Of a DNA stretch of 64,000 bases, positions 1 to 10,105 are shown piece by piece. Location of the stretch: positions 10,987,401 through 11,051,400 of the forward strand of contig NC_134310.1 of assembly GCF_949628215.1 (NCBI RefSeq), written 5' to 3'. A program made the position numbers and the translations under genes. The notes beneath the pieces are model-generated. The model was not told where the DNA came from, searched no databases, and saw nothing but the letters and a program-made list of their open reading frames with translations. This DNA comes from Phalacrocorax aristotelis (lineage: Eukaryota; Chordata; Aves; Suliformes; Phalacrocoracidae). Within the stretch, counting starts at the first letter, position 1. The number at the start of each line of letters is the position of its first letter.

Positions 1-208
1 ACAGTAGGCTGGGGGTGGGCAAGATCCTGGGAGGGGATATAGCCGGGACAGCTGACCCAAGCTGACCAAAGGGATATTCCATGCCATGTAATGTCCGCTC
101 AGCAACAAAAGCTAAGAGAAAGGAGGAGGAAGGGAGGGCATTCATTATTTACGACATTTTTCTTCCGGAGCAACTGCTATGCATACTGAAGCCCTGCTTC
201 CCAGGAAG
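1..208 (+). mobile_element. LTR family C fragment (left arm)
   Basis: Matches the middle of the complete family C LTR at 47692-48276 (ACAGTAGGCTGGGGGTGGG, then CAGCTGACCCAAGCTGACC). Its U3 start lies left of the window; the 3' end is lost at a junction near 208 with a family D fragment. The mirror copy is 38747-38954 within 38747-39109. Confidence 0.75.
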
Positions 209-427
209 TGGCTGGTTTTGCTTCAGTGGCACTGTTCACCTGTATTGGTTGTAAGTGGCAAGGGTTTAGGGGAGGGGGGCTGCAGGGGTGGCTTCTGTGA
301 GAAGACGTAAAGGACTGCCCTGTGCTGAACATAGCCAGTTCTAGCCAGCTTGGCAACGGACCCACCACAGACCAAAGCTGAGCCAATCAGCAAAGTTTTG
401 GGTGCCTCTGTGAAAACAGATTTAAGT
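209..427 (+). mobile_element. LTR family D fragment (left arm)
   Basis: About 220 bp similar to 11764-11965, including the shared stretch AGCCAATCAGCAAAGTTTTG (377-396). Truncated on both sides. The mirror is 38528-38746. Confidence 0.7.
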
Positions 428-1088
428 TTTTATTATTTTATTTCTGGTACAGATTGTTCCATTACATTTATCTTTATTTCAAAGACAATATCATTAGCAT
501 ACTTTTTTTGACTGTTTGTGTTTACTTTTCCAACCTTTCCTAAGTAACTGGTTAGAACTAGTTTCCAGTTATCTGAAAAACATCAATTTATTATTTTTCA
601 TTAGGTTTAGAAAAAGGTTTCCCTTTTACCTCGTTCTTCTCCTTAGAAGAAACATTTTTTTTCCTCCTGCTGCTCAACTAACTGACATGGCCCGGATTAC
701 TAGTAGGCATACATTTGTCTTCTTTCACGAACAAACGTTTTAACACATTTTATTTTAACAGAAGTTCACTGGCAACAGTTGAATTATTTTTGCTTGTTGC
801 AAAGACCTCTGAATAAATAAAATTTAACACCGATATAGTTATATTGCATAATGGTGTGTAAGCTACCTAAGATTTAGTATGTGACCAAATATATGGTATA
901 TTAAATATTGTTCCGTGGTAAGATATAGGGTCTGTGAATGTTGGGATGTTAACTTGGGATGTGATAGCTAGAGTTCAAGAATATGGCCTATTTTAAATTG
1001 ATAATGGTTTTCTCTAAGTTCCATTTAACAGAAGTGTCCTATTGGTCTTATTTAAACTTTTACATTTAAATTATATTAAATGTAATGT
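428..1088. other. AT-rich non-repeat DNA within left arm
   Basis: No gene or transposon recognised. Its presence in mirror form at 37867-38527 shows that the inverted duplication carried ordinary host sequence with it. Confidence 0.7.
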
Positions 1089-1666
1089 TGTCGTGGTTTA
1101 GCCCCAGTCAGCAACCAAGCACCACGCAGCCGCTCGCTCACTGCCCCCTGGTGGGACGGGGGAGAGAATCGGAAGAGTAAAAGTGAGGCAACTCATCGGT
1201 TGAGATAAAGACAGTTTAATAGGTAAAGCAAAAGCTTCGCGCGGAAGCAAAGCAAAACAAGGAATTCATTCACTACTTCCCATCCGCAGGCAGGTGTTCA
1301 GCCATCTCCAGGAAAGCAGGGCTCCATCATGCGTAACGGTTGCTGGGGAAGACAAACACCGTCACTCCAAACGTCCCCGCCTTCCTCCTTCTTCCCCCAG
1401 CTTTTTATACTGAGCATGATGTCATATGGTATGGAATATCCTGTTGGTCAGTTTGGGTCAGCTGTCCTGGCTGTGTCCCCTCCCAGCTTCTTGTGCACCC
1501 GGCAGAGCATGGGGAGCCGAAAAAGTCCTTGACCGGTGTAAGTGCTACTTAGCAACAACTAAAACACCTCTGCATTATCACCGCTGTTTCCAGCAAAAAT
1601 CCCAAACATAGCCCCATACTAGCTACTACGAAGAAATTTAACTCTACCCCAGCTGAAACCAGGACA
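1089..1666 (-). mobile_element. LTR family A, 3' LTR (left arm)
   Basis: A 578-bp LTR reading TGTCCTGGTTTCAGC...CCACGACA on the minus strand, with TG/CA ends, a TATA-like ATAAAAAG upstream of the transcription start region and an ATTAAA signal in R. CpGs are well kept. It terminates the short internal region 1667-3115. The identical copy is at 37289-37866. Confidence 0.85.
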
Positions 1667-2079
1667 GTATCCACCCCTTATTCCATACCATTTACATCAT
1701 GCTCAGGTTCCACACTATCCAATACCACCTCATTAACCTCCACCCCCCTTCCCATCCTTTGATAAAATACACAGATATCATTTAGTCCACGGCTTTGGGC
1801 TCTATCTGTTCTTGTGGTCACGCAGGACAGGAGAGGTGGTGTGTTTCGTGGAGTTACTGGGCACCAAAGCCAGCTCAGGTCGGGTCACTGCTGCACTCAC
1901 ACGGCTCCTTGAAAGGGTTGTCCTCCATTGGTTCAGGTGGTTCCTGCTGTAGTAATTCCTATAACATGCAACTCAAATCACAGGTTACAACAATTTAAAG
2001 GTATTTCCATTGCAATCTCCACCCCTGGTCCGTTTGGACCAGACCATCAGGTTTAACACTGTAATGAACACCTCCCCTT

Positions 2080-2760
2080 GTGCCTGCTCTGGCTTGGATT
2101 TATCCACAGACTGTAGTCCTTGAGGGTTGTACCTGCTCCAAGTGGAGCCTTATACATGAGCCACAGTCTCACCAGGGGTACTCCTGCTGCAGCACAGACT
2201 TATCCAGAGTCACAGTCGCTTTGAGGTGCACCTGTTCCAGCGTGGCCTTCCACATGGGCCTCAATGGTTTCAGAGCTATACCTGCTCCAGCATGGCCTTA
2301 CCCACAGCTGCAGTCCCTCCAGAAGTAAGCCTGCTCCAACACGGCCTTGCCCATGGCTGCAGTCCCTCCAGAAGTAAGCCTGCTCCAACATGGCTTTGCC
2401 CCATGGCTGCAGTCCCTCCAGAAGTAAGCCTGCTCTGTTGTGGGCTTATCCATGGCCATGCACTTTGAGGAGCTCCGGCATGACCTCATGCACAGCCACT
2501 GATGCTTCAAGGTGTACCTGCTGCAGCACGGACATATCTACAGCCACGGACACTTTGAGGTATACCTTCTCCAAGATGGATTTATCCTTGGGCCACAATT
2601 GCCTCGGAGGTATACCTGCTGTGGCACAGACATAACCAAGGCCACAGATGCTTCGAGCTATACCTGCTCTGGCATGGGCTTATACACAGCCAAAGATGCT
2701 TCGGGGTGTCCTGCTCCCACATGGACTCATCCACAGGTCACAGTCCCTTTGACTTGAGTT
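2080..2760 (-). repeat. 49-bp minisatellite in ERV internal region (left arm)
   Basis: About 14 diverged units of roughly 49 bp with a GGAGCAGG core on the minus strand. Three neighbouring units at 2291-2434 are almost identical. Period near a multiple of three plus one gives overlapping spurious ORFs in several frames on both strands. Confidence 0.8.
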
Positions 2761-3098
2761 CACACTGGAGTTCCAGCCGGTCCAGTACAGCAGCACAGAA
2801 ACAGCAGCAGAGCCCTGGCCATCTGCCAGCCCAGGCGCCTGGCCATTGCCGTTATCAGAATGTTCCCAGGCACGGCAGGGTAAGGTGATAAGCAGTACAG
2901 CAGTAGAGCAAGCAGCAAAAGCAAAAAGCGCCACTAATGAGCACTAGATTTTAAGGCATACAGTACATATATACAGGAAGTCAGGCAAGCCCCATAGCAA
3001 GCACAGAAGCCTGACAATTAATAGCTAAACAACAATAACCGCTATAAATTCCACCTAGCACATTCCAATCAAATCTGTCGTTATCTCAAACCTTTCGT

Positions 3099-3115
3099 GC
3101 CCCACGTTTGGTGCC
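3099..3115 (-). promoter_or_regulatory. tRNA-Lys-like primer binding site (left arm)
   Basis: On the minus strand GGCACCAAACGTGGGGC follows the LTR directly. It agrees at 15 of 17 positions with the lysine tRNA-1,2 primer site GGCGCCCAACGTGGGGC (established motif). Mirror at 35840-35856. Confidence 0.65.
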
Positions 3116-3614
3116 TGTCGTGGTTTAGCCAGCAACTCAGCCCCACACAGTCGCTTGCTCGCTCCCCCACTGGTGTGATGGGGGAGAGAATCAGAAGGGT
3201 AACGCTCGTGGGTTGAGATAAGAACAGTTTAATAACTAGAACAACAAAAAAAAAACAACCAACAACAAAAATGCAATGGAAAGGAAAACGACGAGAGGCG
3301 TGAAACCCAAGGGAGGGGTGGGAGAGGAAGGGGAATGAAACACCGAAATAAACCGCACGCGATGCAGCCACTCACCACCCGCGGACCCGACGCCACGCCT
3401 CCCCGAACCACAACTCCCCCCCTTAATATACTGGTCATAGTGTCACATGGTACGGAATGAACATCCCATTGGCAAGTCGGGGTCAGCCGCCCTGGCCGTG
3501 GCCCCGCCCCTCCCCTCCCAGCCTCCCACAGATGTGGCAGAGCGCAGGAAGCTGGAAAGGTAGCCGTCCCCCACAGTGAAGAGAATTAACCCCTTCTCAG
3601 CCAAAACCAGCACA
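3116..3614 (-). mobile_element. LTR family B (left arm), shared between two internal regions
   Basis: A 499-bp LTR reading TGTGCTGGTTTTGGC...CCACGACA on the minus strand. Upstream (3615 on) is the 3' end of the pol-bearing provirus; downstream (3115 down) a new primer site and leader begin. It therefore acts as 3' LTR of one unit and 5' LTR of the next. CpGs are abundant and intact, unlike the family B LTR at 8194-8667. Confidence 0.85.
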
Positions 3615-4154
3615 TTCTCCACCCCTTATTCCATACCATTTACACCATGCCCAGGTCCCATACGATCCAATACAACCTTACCAACTACCACCCCTCCCCT
3701 TCCCATCCTTTAACATAATACACAGACATTGTTCCCTTAGTTCATGGACCTTCCCTGTAAAATGTCCATTGAGTTCACCCAGTGCATGACTCTGGGCCCC
3801 ATCTGTCGTATCAGCCTTTCAGGGTGGGAGAGATGGTGTGTGTGGCGTTGGGTTGCTGCATACCAAGCCGGTCATTGTTCCATCACTGCTGCACTTTGCT
3901 TGTTTCACAGTTTATCTTCCATGGATTGGGAGGCTTGTACTCTGATATCATTGATACAACACAGAGGTGACACACAATATTATAAAGCAGTTCGCATTGT
4001 GCCATTCAGTTCATTGGCTGTTTTCACCCAAAATCAAATCCCCTTGAGTCACACATGGGATTTCTCAATCCTCCCGCATCACCCACCAAGTGCACCCAGG
4101 TCCTCGAGCAACTGTGCTTCAGTACCAACCACTTCTGAAGCAGCTCAAACCCCT
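3615..4154 (-). mobile_element. Decayed pol 3' part and pre-LTR tract
   Basis: Minus-strand continuation of the provirus after the reverse-transcriptase region. Several stops and frameshifts; no integrase or envelope motif recognised, so the 3' half of the coding region is deleted. A purine-rich tract near 3700 precedes the LTR at 3116-3614. A 290-residue plus-strand ORF here (3744-4616) is antisense and spurious. Confidence 0.55.
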
Positions 4155-5640
4155 TCATATGCTGCCAATATCTCTTTTTTCAGTTGGAGTACAGCGGGCT
4201 TCGGACCCTCTGTATCCACGACTCCAAAACCCAAGGGGTCGACCTCGGGTCTCCCCTGGCGCTTTCTGCCAGAGGCTCCAGGTAGGGCCATTCTCCCTGG
4301 GTGCGGCGTAGAGCATATTTTTTACATCTTGTCCTGCCCGGACTGGCCCAAGGGCTACTGCATGAACTATTTCCTGTTTAATCTGTTCAAAGGCTTGTCG
4401 TTGCTCAGGGCCCCATCTGAAATCATTCTTCTTCCAGGTCACTTGATAGAGAGGGCTTACGATCAGACTGTAATTTGGAATATGCATTCTCCAAAAACCC
4501 ACAACGCCCAAGAAAGCCTGTGTTTCCTTTTTGCTAGTTGGTGGAGACATGGCTACTATTTTGTTGATCATATCCATTGGGATCTGACGACATCCATCTT
4601 GCCATTTGATTCCTAAGAACTGGATCTCTTGTGTGGGACCCTTCACCTTACTTTGTTTTATGGCAAAACCAGCTTTCAGAAGGATTTGGACTATTTTCTC
4701 CCCTTTCTCAAAAACTTCTTCTGCTGTGTTGCCCCACACGATGATGTCATCAATGTATTGAAGGTGTTCTGGAGCTTCTCCCTGTTCCAGTACAGTCTGA
4801 ATCAGTCCATGGCAAATAGTAGGACTGTGTTTCCACCCCTGGGGCAGTCAATTCCAGGTGTACTGGACACCCCTCCAAGTAAAAGCAAACTGTGGCCTGC
4901 ATTCTGCTGCCAGAGGGATTGAGAAGAATGCATTAGCGATATCAATTGTGCCATACCACTTGGCTGCCTTGGACTCCAGTTCATACTGAAGTTCTAGCAT
5001 GTCTGGCACAGCAGCACTCAGTGGCGGCGTGACTTTGTTCACGCTACTACAGTCTACTGTTAGCCTCCGCTCTCCATTAGAGTTCTTCACTGGCCATATG
5101 GGACTGTTAAAGGGTGAGTGGATCTTACTGATGACTCCTTGGCTTCTCAGTTGGTGAATGAGTTTATGGATGGGGATCAGAGAGTCTCTGTTGGTGCGAT
5201 ATTGCCGCCGGTGCACTGTTGTGGTGGTGATCGGCACCTGTTTTTCTTTGACCCTCAGCAACCCCACAACAGAAGGGTCCTTTGAGAGACCGGGCAGGGT
5301 AGACAGCTGTTTAATTCTCTCCGTCTCCAAGGCAGCCACTCCTGAAGGCCACTTGTACCCTTTTGGGTCCTTGAAATACCCTCTCCTGAGGTAGTCTATG
5401 CCAAGGATGCACGGAGCCTCTGGGCCAGTCACAATGGGGTGCTTATGCCACTCATTCCCGGTTAGGCTCACTTCGGCCTCCAATACAGTTAGCTCTTGGG
5501 ATACCCCTGTCGCTCCAGCAATGCTGATGGGTTCTGCCCCTATATAGTTTGATGGCTTTAGGGTGCACTGTGCACCAGTGTCCACTAAAGCCTTATAATC
5601 CTGTGGGTCAGGCGTGCTAGTTCATCTAATCCACACAGTC
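4155..5640 (-). pseudogene. ERV protease/reverse transcriptase remnant (pol), ERVL-like
   Basis: Minus-strand pro-pol of an endogenous retrovirus. In order: a retroviral aspartic protease with active-site VDTGA (near 5573-5587) and a LGIDYL block; RT finger motifs (SPFNSPIWPVK, then LTVDCSSVNK); an FAFTW block; the catalytic YIDD near 4738-4749; and a thumb segment with FLGIKWQ and FLGVVGFW. One in-frame TGA at 4848-4850 breaks the frame where most retroviral RTs have arginine, a likely CpG mutation. The frame is lost after about 4155, and RNase H is not clearly visible. Class III (ERVL-like) is tentative, from RT motifs. Bases 4155-4715 are duplicated at 34240-34800; the rest is found only here. 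Confidence 0.85.
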
Positions 5641-7183
5641 CAGTAAGCCCGGTTATCCCTTTCCTCCACCTGGCTGGAGTTAGGGCTCCTCTAGTCTTGA
5701 TCATGGCATTCACAACTCACTTCCTGTAAATGTGAATCAAGAGTCTCACTATTAACCTCAGAAATAAAATCAGCGCTTCAACTCCTTTGTCTGGGGAACT
5801 GCTCACTGGAAACTAGAGCAACGGCTTTCCTGGAAGAACCTCCCTGAGTGATTGTTCTTCCTTGCGGCTCATGTACCCGTGCCTCTAGGTTCGAGGTAGG
5901 CTTGCCATCCCAGCTTTTCATGTCCTCTCCGTGGTCACGCAGGTAGAACCATAGGGTGGCCTGTGGTGTGTATTCTCTCTCGAGCAAAAGGATGCTTAGT
6001 CCTAATGGCTGAAATGTTGGTCTAGACTGGTGGTGAGTAGGACATATACCCTTCGAGCTGCTTAACCTTCTGGGACAGTTTTTCCACAGCCGACATGAGG
6101 GAAGAAGAAATATTTGCTTTTTAATCCTGGAGTTTATCAATCACCTCTGCCACCGTTGGTGCCTCGTCCACTTTCCAGGACATTACTGCCAATGAGTTTG
6201 CATACGAGGATGGTGCGCTCCGTACAAACTTCCACCACATGGGTCGTGTGCACTCGGCTTCATCTGGACCTTTGGATGACTGTTGATCATCTAGGTAACT
6301 TTAAATCACCTCAAGCACAGCTAATTCCCTTAGATACTGGATGCCTTTCTCCATAGTTGTCCATTTTCTTGGGCAATATGTAACAACATCTTTAAAGGGA
6401 TACCTTTCCTTCACTCTGGACAGGAGTCGCCTCCAGAGGCTGAGGGCTTGTGTTTTCTTCCCAATTGCTTTGTCAACGCCCCCTTCCCCAGAAAGGGATC
6501 CCAGTTGTTTGGCTTCTTTTCCCTCTAATTCTAGGCTACTGGCCCCATTATCCCAGCATCGGAGCAGCCAGGTGACAATGTGCTCACCTGAATGACAGCT
6601 GAAATATTTTCGCATATCTCGCAACTCACTCAAGGACAGGGATCAGGTGGTCTCTATTTCATTTATGACTTCTTCCTCCTCTCATGACGGCCCTGCTTTT
6701 TCATCATCTCGTTCTAAATGAGTTGATGTCTGCTTCCAATATTTCGTCTTGTGTATGGGGGCGACTGATACTGGCACGGGTTGATTCTCTGAGTCAGCTC
6801 AAGTACTTGTCATGGGGGTTTAAGCAGCCACAGTGCTTGTTGTGGGGGTTTGAGTGGCCGCAGTGCCTGTCACTTTGCCTTTCAATCCAGAGACCTTCGC
6901 TTCCCCTTGGGAGCACTGAATACTGTTGAACACAGCTCAGTACGCATGGGCCAGGACCCAGCATGCTGCAGTTACCTGTGTCTCACTGGAGTTCCCAGCA
7001 TAACAACATTCTTTGTTCAAATATTCTACTAGTTTTTCAGGATTCTGCACTTGTGCAGGGGTGAAACTCCAAAACACTGGGGATGCCCACTCCCCTAGGT
7101 ATTTGCCCATACTCTCCCACATGCCCTGCCACTCGTAACTATCAAGCCTTGGGGCAGATTTCTGGGTGATATTCTTAAGTTGC
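5641..7183 (-). pseudogene. ERV gag remnant
   Basis: Minus-strand fragments upstream of the protease. Blocks at 6301-6633 (MRKYFSCHSGEHIVTWLLRC, then WDNGASSLELEGKEAKQLGS) and at 6937-7122 carry gag-like sequence related to the gag piece at 53175-53545. Open stretches are separated by stops and frameshifts (5778-6140, 6301-6633, 6937-7122). No nucleocapsid zinc knuckle could be identified. The 5' end is interrupted by a solo LTR at 7184. Confidence 0.65.
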
Positions 7184-7759
7184 TGTCCTGGTTTCAGCTG
7201 GGATAGAGTTAAATTTCTTCGTAGTAGCTAGTATGGGGCTATGTTTTGGAGTTTTGCTGGAAACAGTGGTGATAATGCAGAGGTGTTTTAGTTGTTGCTA
7301 AGTAGCACTTACACTGGTCAAGGACTTTTTCGGCTCCCCACGCTCTGCCATGTGCACAAGAAGCTGGGAGGGGTCACAGCCAGGACAGCTGACCCAAACT
7401 GACCAATGGGATATTACACACCATATGACATCATGCTCAGTATATAAAGCTGGGGGAAGAAGGAGGAAGGGGGGACATTGGGAGTGACGGTGTTTGTCTT
7501 CCCCAGCAACCGTTACGCATGATGGAGCCCTGCTTTCCTGGAGATGGCTGAACACCTGCCTGCGGATGGGAAGTAGTGAATTAATTCCTTGTTTTGCTTT
7601 GCTTCCATGCGCAGTTTTGCTTTACCTATTAAACTGTCTTTATCTCAACCCATGAGTTTCCTCTCTTTTACGCTTCTGATTCTCTCCCCCGTCCCACCAG
7701 GGGGCAGTGAGCAAGCGGCTGCGTGGTGCTTGGTTGCTGACTGGGGCTAAACCACGACA
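7184..7759 (+). mobile_element. Solo LTR, family A, inserted in provirus leader/gag
   Basis: Starts TGTCCTGGTTTCAGC and ends CCACGACA, 576 bp, opposite in orientation to the provirus it interrupts. TATATAAA at 7441-7448 and ATTAAA at 7628-7633 mark U3 and R. Flanking GTTGC and GTTGA are a near-perfect 5-bp target duplication. Confidence 0.85.
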
Positions 7760-8193
7760 GTTGATTAGTCAAAACCAAAACAGCATGCCCAAAAACTAAC
7801 AATAAGTATACCTTATTCACCCAAGGATGTTCCAGATACAAAAAGGTTGTTGTAATAAAGGCAGAGACATCATAGAAAAAAAAGTTGCAAAGATACCATT
7901 CTGTATTTCCTCCATATAAAATCTGTCAGACGAGGAGGTGTAATTGCTAATTGCCTCAACAAGGTGGTATCCAAAGTACAGTAACGGTTTCAGCAAAAAC
8001 CCCAAATACCACATAAAGCTGAAAACGAGTGTTTGTATAACAAACCTCGTAGGCAAAACGTTACTAATCATAGCAGAATACAGCAGACTAAACAAACCAA
8101 CACCAACTGCAAAAAGGACAACATGGTGCTGTGATCAGCAGCTGTTATTATCTTGAATCCTCGAGCCCCACAATGTGCACCAAAAAACGCTCT
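7760..8193 (-). mobile_element. Provirus leader with hydrophobic ORF
   Basis: Minus-strand region between the 5' LTR (8194-8667) and gag. A degenerate tRNA-Lys primer site is at 8165-8182. A 92-residue ORF (7817-8095) has two strongly hydrophobic segments (residues about 17-45 and 65-85), ending FCIWNILG. Product unknown; it sits where other proviruses here also have a short hydrophobic leader ORF. Confidence 0.55.
8165..8182 (-). promoter_or_regulatory. Degenerate tRNA-Lys primer binding site
   Basis: Minus-strand TGGTGCACATTGTGGGGC matches the lysine-1,2 primer site at 14 of 18 positions and lies 11 nt after the LTR end. Confidence 0.5.
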
Positions 8194-8667
8194 TGTCATT
8201 TAGCCAGCAACTCACCCCCATACAGCTGCTCGCTCGCACCCCCCCACCAATGGGAAGCAGGAGAGAATCAGAATGGTAATGCTCATGGGTTGAGATAAGA
8301 ACAGGTTAATAATTATAATTAAAAAAAAAAGCAATTGAAAGGAAAACAACAAGAGGCATAAAACCCAAGGGAGGGGTGGGAGAGGAAGGGGAATGAACCA
8401 TGGAAACAAACCACACACAACACAGCCACTGACCACCCACAGACACAACACCACACCTCCCCAAGCTACAACTCCCCCCCTTAATATACTGGTCATAGTG
8501 TCACATGGTTTTGAATGAACATCCCATTGGCAAGTCAGGGTCAGTCAACCTGGCTGTGGCCCCGCCCCTCCCAGCCTCCCGCCAACGCGGCAGAGTGTGG
8601 GAAGCTAGAAAGGTAGCCGACCCCCACAGTGAAGAGAATTAGCTCCTTCTCAGCCAAAACCAGCACA
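8194..8667 (-). mobile_element. LTR family B, 5' LTR of the pol-bearing provirus
   Basis: 474-bp LTR in the same orientation as pol/gag, aligned to 3116-3614 with many C-to-T/G-to-A changes at former CpGs and small deletions (its final GTGG is lost). Clearly older-looking than the family B LTR inside the inverted repeat. Confidence 0.8.
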
Positions 8668-8681
8668 GTGCCAAAATGGAC

Positions 8682-9264
8682 TGTCGTGGTTTAGCCCCAG
8701 TCAGCAACCAAGCACCACGCAGCCGCTTGCTCACTCCCCCTGGTTGGACGGGGGAGAGAATCGGAAGAGTAAAAGTGAGGCAACTCATCGGTTAAGATAA
8801 AGACAGTTTAATAGGGAAAGCGAAAGCAAAAGCTACGTGCAGAATCAAAGCAAAACAAGGAATTCATTCACTACTTCCCATGGGCAGGCAGGTGTTCAGC
8901 CATCTCCAGGAAAGCAGGGCTCCATCATGCGTAACGGTTACTGGGGAAGACAAACACCGTCACTTTAAACATCCCCGCCTTCCTCCTTCTTCCCCCAGCT
9001 TTTTATACTGAGCATGACATCATATGGTATGGAATATCCTGTTGGTCAGTTTGGGTCAGCTGTCCTGGCTGTGTCCCCTCCCAACTCCTTGTGCACCCGG
9101 CAGAGCATGGGGAGCCGAAAAAGTCCTTGACCGGTGTAAGTGCTACTTAGCAACAACTAAAACACCTCTGCATTATCACCACTGTTTCCAGCAAAAATCC
9201 CAAACATAGCCCCATACTAGCTACTACGAAGAAATTTAACTCTATCCCAGCTGAAACCAGGACA
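8682..9264 (-). mobile_element. LTR family A next to the 5' LTR
   Basis: 583-bp minus-strand LTR with TGTCCTGG start and CCACGACA end, 14 bp outside the family B 5' LTR. No convincing target duplication; very similar to 1089-1666. Confidence 0.85.
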
Positions 9265-9896
9265 AATATAATCACTTTCCTTGATAGTTCTGCAAATTGC
9301 TCATTATTGTACATGGACTGTGTTTGTCCAGTTGTGTGCTATTTATATTACTCATTAAGCAATGTGCAATATACTGCAGACCGGCTATGGATAAACAGAA
9401 CAACACTTTTTTTACTATAAGACAAAGCTTTTATGTAAGTGAGGTGATTTAAGAAATGTAGCAGAAACTGGATGTAGTCTCAACTCCTTCAAAGCAATAA
9501 GAACCATTGTACTTAGATTTCTGGGTTCCTCTTTATTTCTTACTCTCTCAACTTCCATTTCACTGTCCTTTCCACTCCTTGTTCCTATAGTCCCAAGCCT
9601 GACAATTTCTGCAATTTTTGCTAGAAAAATTATGACTTAGAGGAGTTGAAAATTCTTTCATGAAAATTAATATGTAACATTGCAATGTGTCTGTGTTTTT
9701 TCCATTGTATTTTTTATCTCTGTGTGCTTTATTTTATGTCCATTTTTATACTGAAAATATACGTGAAAATAAATATACTCATTAGTTTGCCTAATAATTT
9801 TGCCTAATACTCATTATTTTGCCTAATAAGTGTTCAATCTTTAAGAATAATTTACATTTTGTGTTTTGCTTTCATGTTTGCCATGTGTTGTAACAG
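9265..9896 (+). other. RFX3 intron, no further feature
   Basis: AT-rich intron sequence between the ERV composite and the RFX3 acceptor at 9896; nothing else recognised. Confidence 0.6.
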
Positions 9897-10105
9897 GAAC
9901 AGGCTTCCTGGGTGTGTCAGTGTGATGACAATATGGTTCAAAGACTAGAAACAGATTTCAAGCTGACTCTTCAGCAGCAGAGCACTCTGGAGCAGTGGGC
10001 TGCCTGGCTTGATAATGTAATGATGCAAGCATTGAAACCGTATGAAGGAAGACCCAGCTTTCCTAAAGCAGCACGGCAATTTCTTTTAAAATGGTCTTTC
10101 TACAG
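9897..10105 (+). CDS. RFX3: RFX3 internal exon (EQASWVCQC...LKWSFY), first after inversion break
   Basis: This 209-nt plus-strand exon has acceptor TAACAG|GAA and donor AG|GTAGTT. It encodes 69 codons from EQASWVCQCDDNMVQRLETD to AARQFLLKWSFY plus two bases of a serine codon. It continues exactly, in phase 0, from the FANVQ exon that lies on the opposite strand at 43529-43678. The DDNMVQRLETD stretch is characteristic of RFX3 rather than RFX2 (family knowledge from memory). Upstream the intron is filled by the ERV composite ending at 9264. No frameshift or stop is present. Confidence 0.95.

Larger units (their letters stand above)
1667..3115 (-). mobile_element. Short ERV internal region: leader, minisatellite, pre-LTR tract (left arm)
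   Basis: 1.45 kb between a family B LTR (3116-3614) and a family A LTR (1089-1666). On the minus strand it begins with a tRNA-Lys-like primer site (3099-3115), then a leader and a 49-bp tandem array (about 2080-2760). It ends with a purine-rich tract (about 1740-1765) ahead of the LTR, followed by the AATGGTATGGAATAAGGGG motif that also precedes the LTR at 3116. No gag, pro, pol or env is recognisable, so this is a coding-deleted, non-autonomous internal region. Confidence 0.7.
1..4715 (+). repeat. Left arm of near-identical inverted repeat
   Basis: Every position x tested here reappears as the reverse complement at 38955-x. All ORF-sized segments between 177 and 4616 are identical at the protein level in both arms. 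I saw only two differing bases, at 4571/34384 and 4701/34254, both close to the inner end. Homology stops at 4715, inside an RT codon region; this copy continues into the rest of pol, the other does not. The arm includes non-repeat AT-rich DNA (428-1088) as well as ERV sequence, so it is a duplicated segment, not two separate insertions. It starts mid-LTR at base 1 and probably extends left of the window. Confidence 0.96.

Noticed and set aside
2080-2760. CRISPR-like array
   Set aside because: Units are diverged tandem repeats without constant repeats and unique spacers, and the DNA is eukaryotic.
3744-4616. 290-codon ORF (and its identical mirror at 34339-35211)
   Set aside because: Antisense to the ERV RT region and pre-LTR tract; no domain, and the sense strand explains the sequence.
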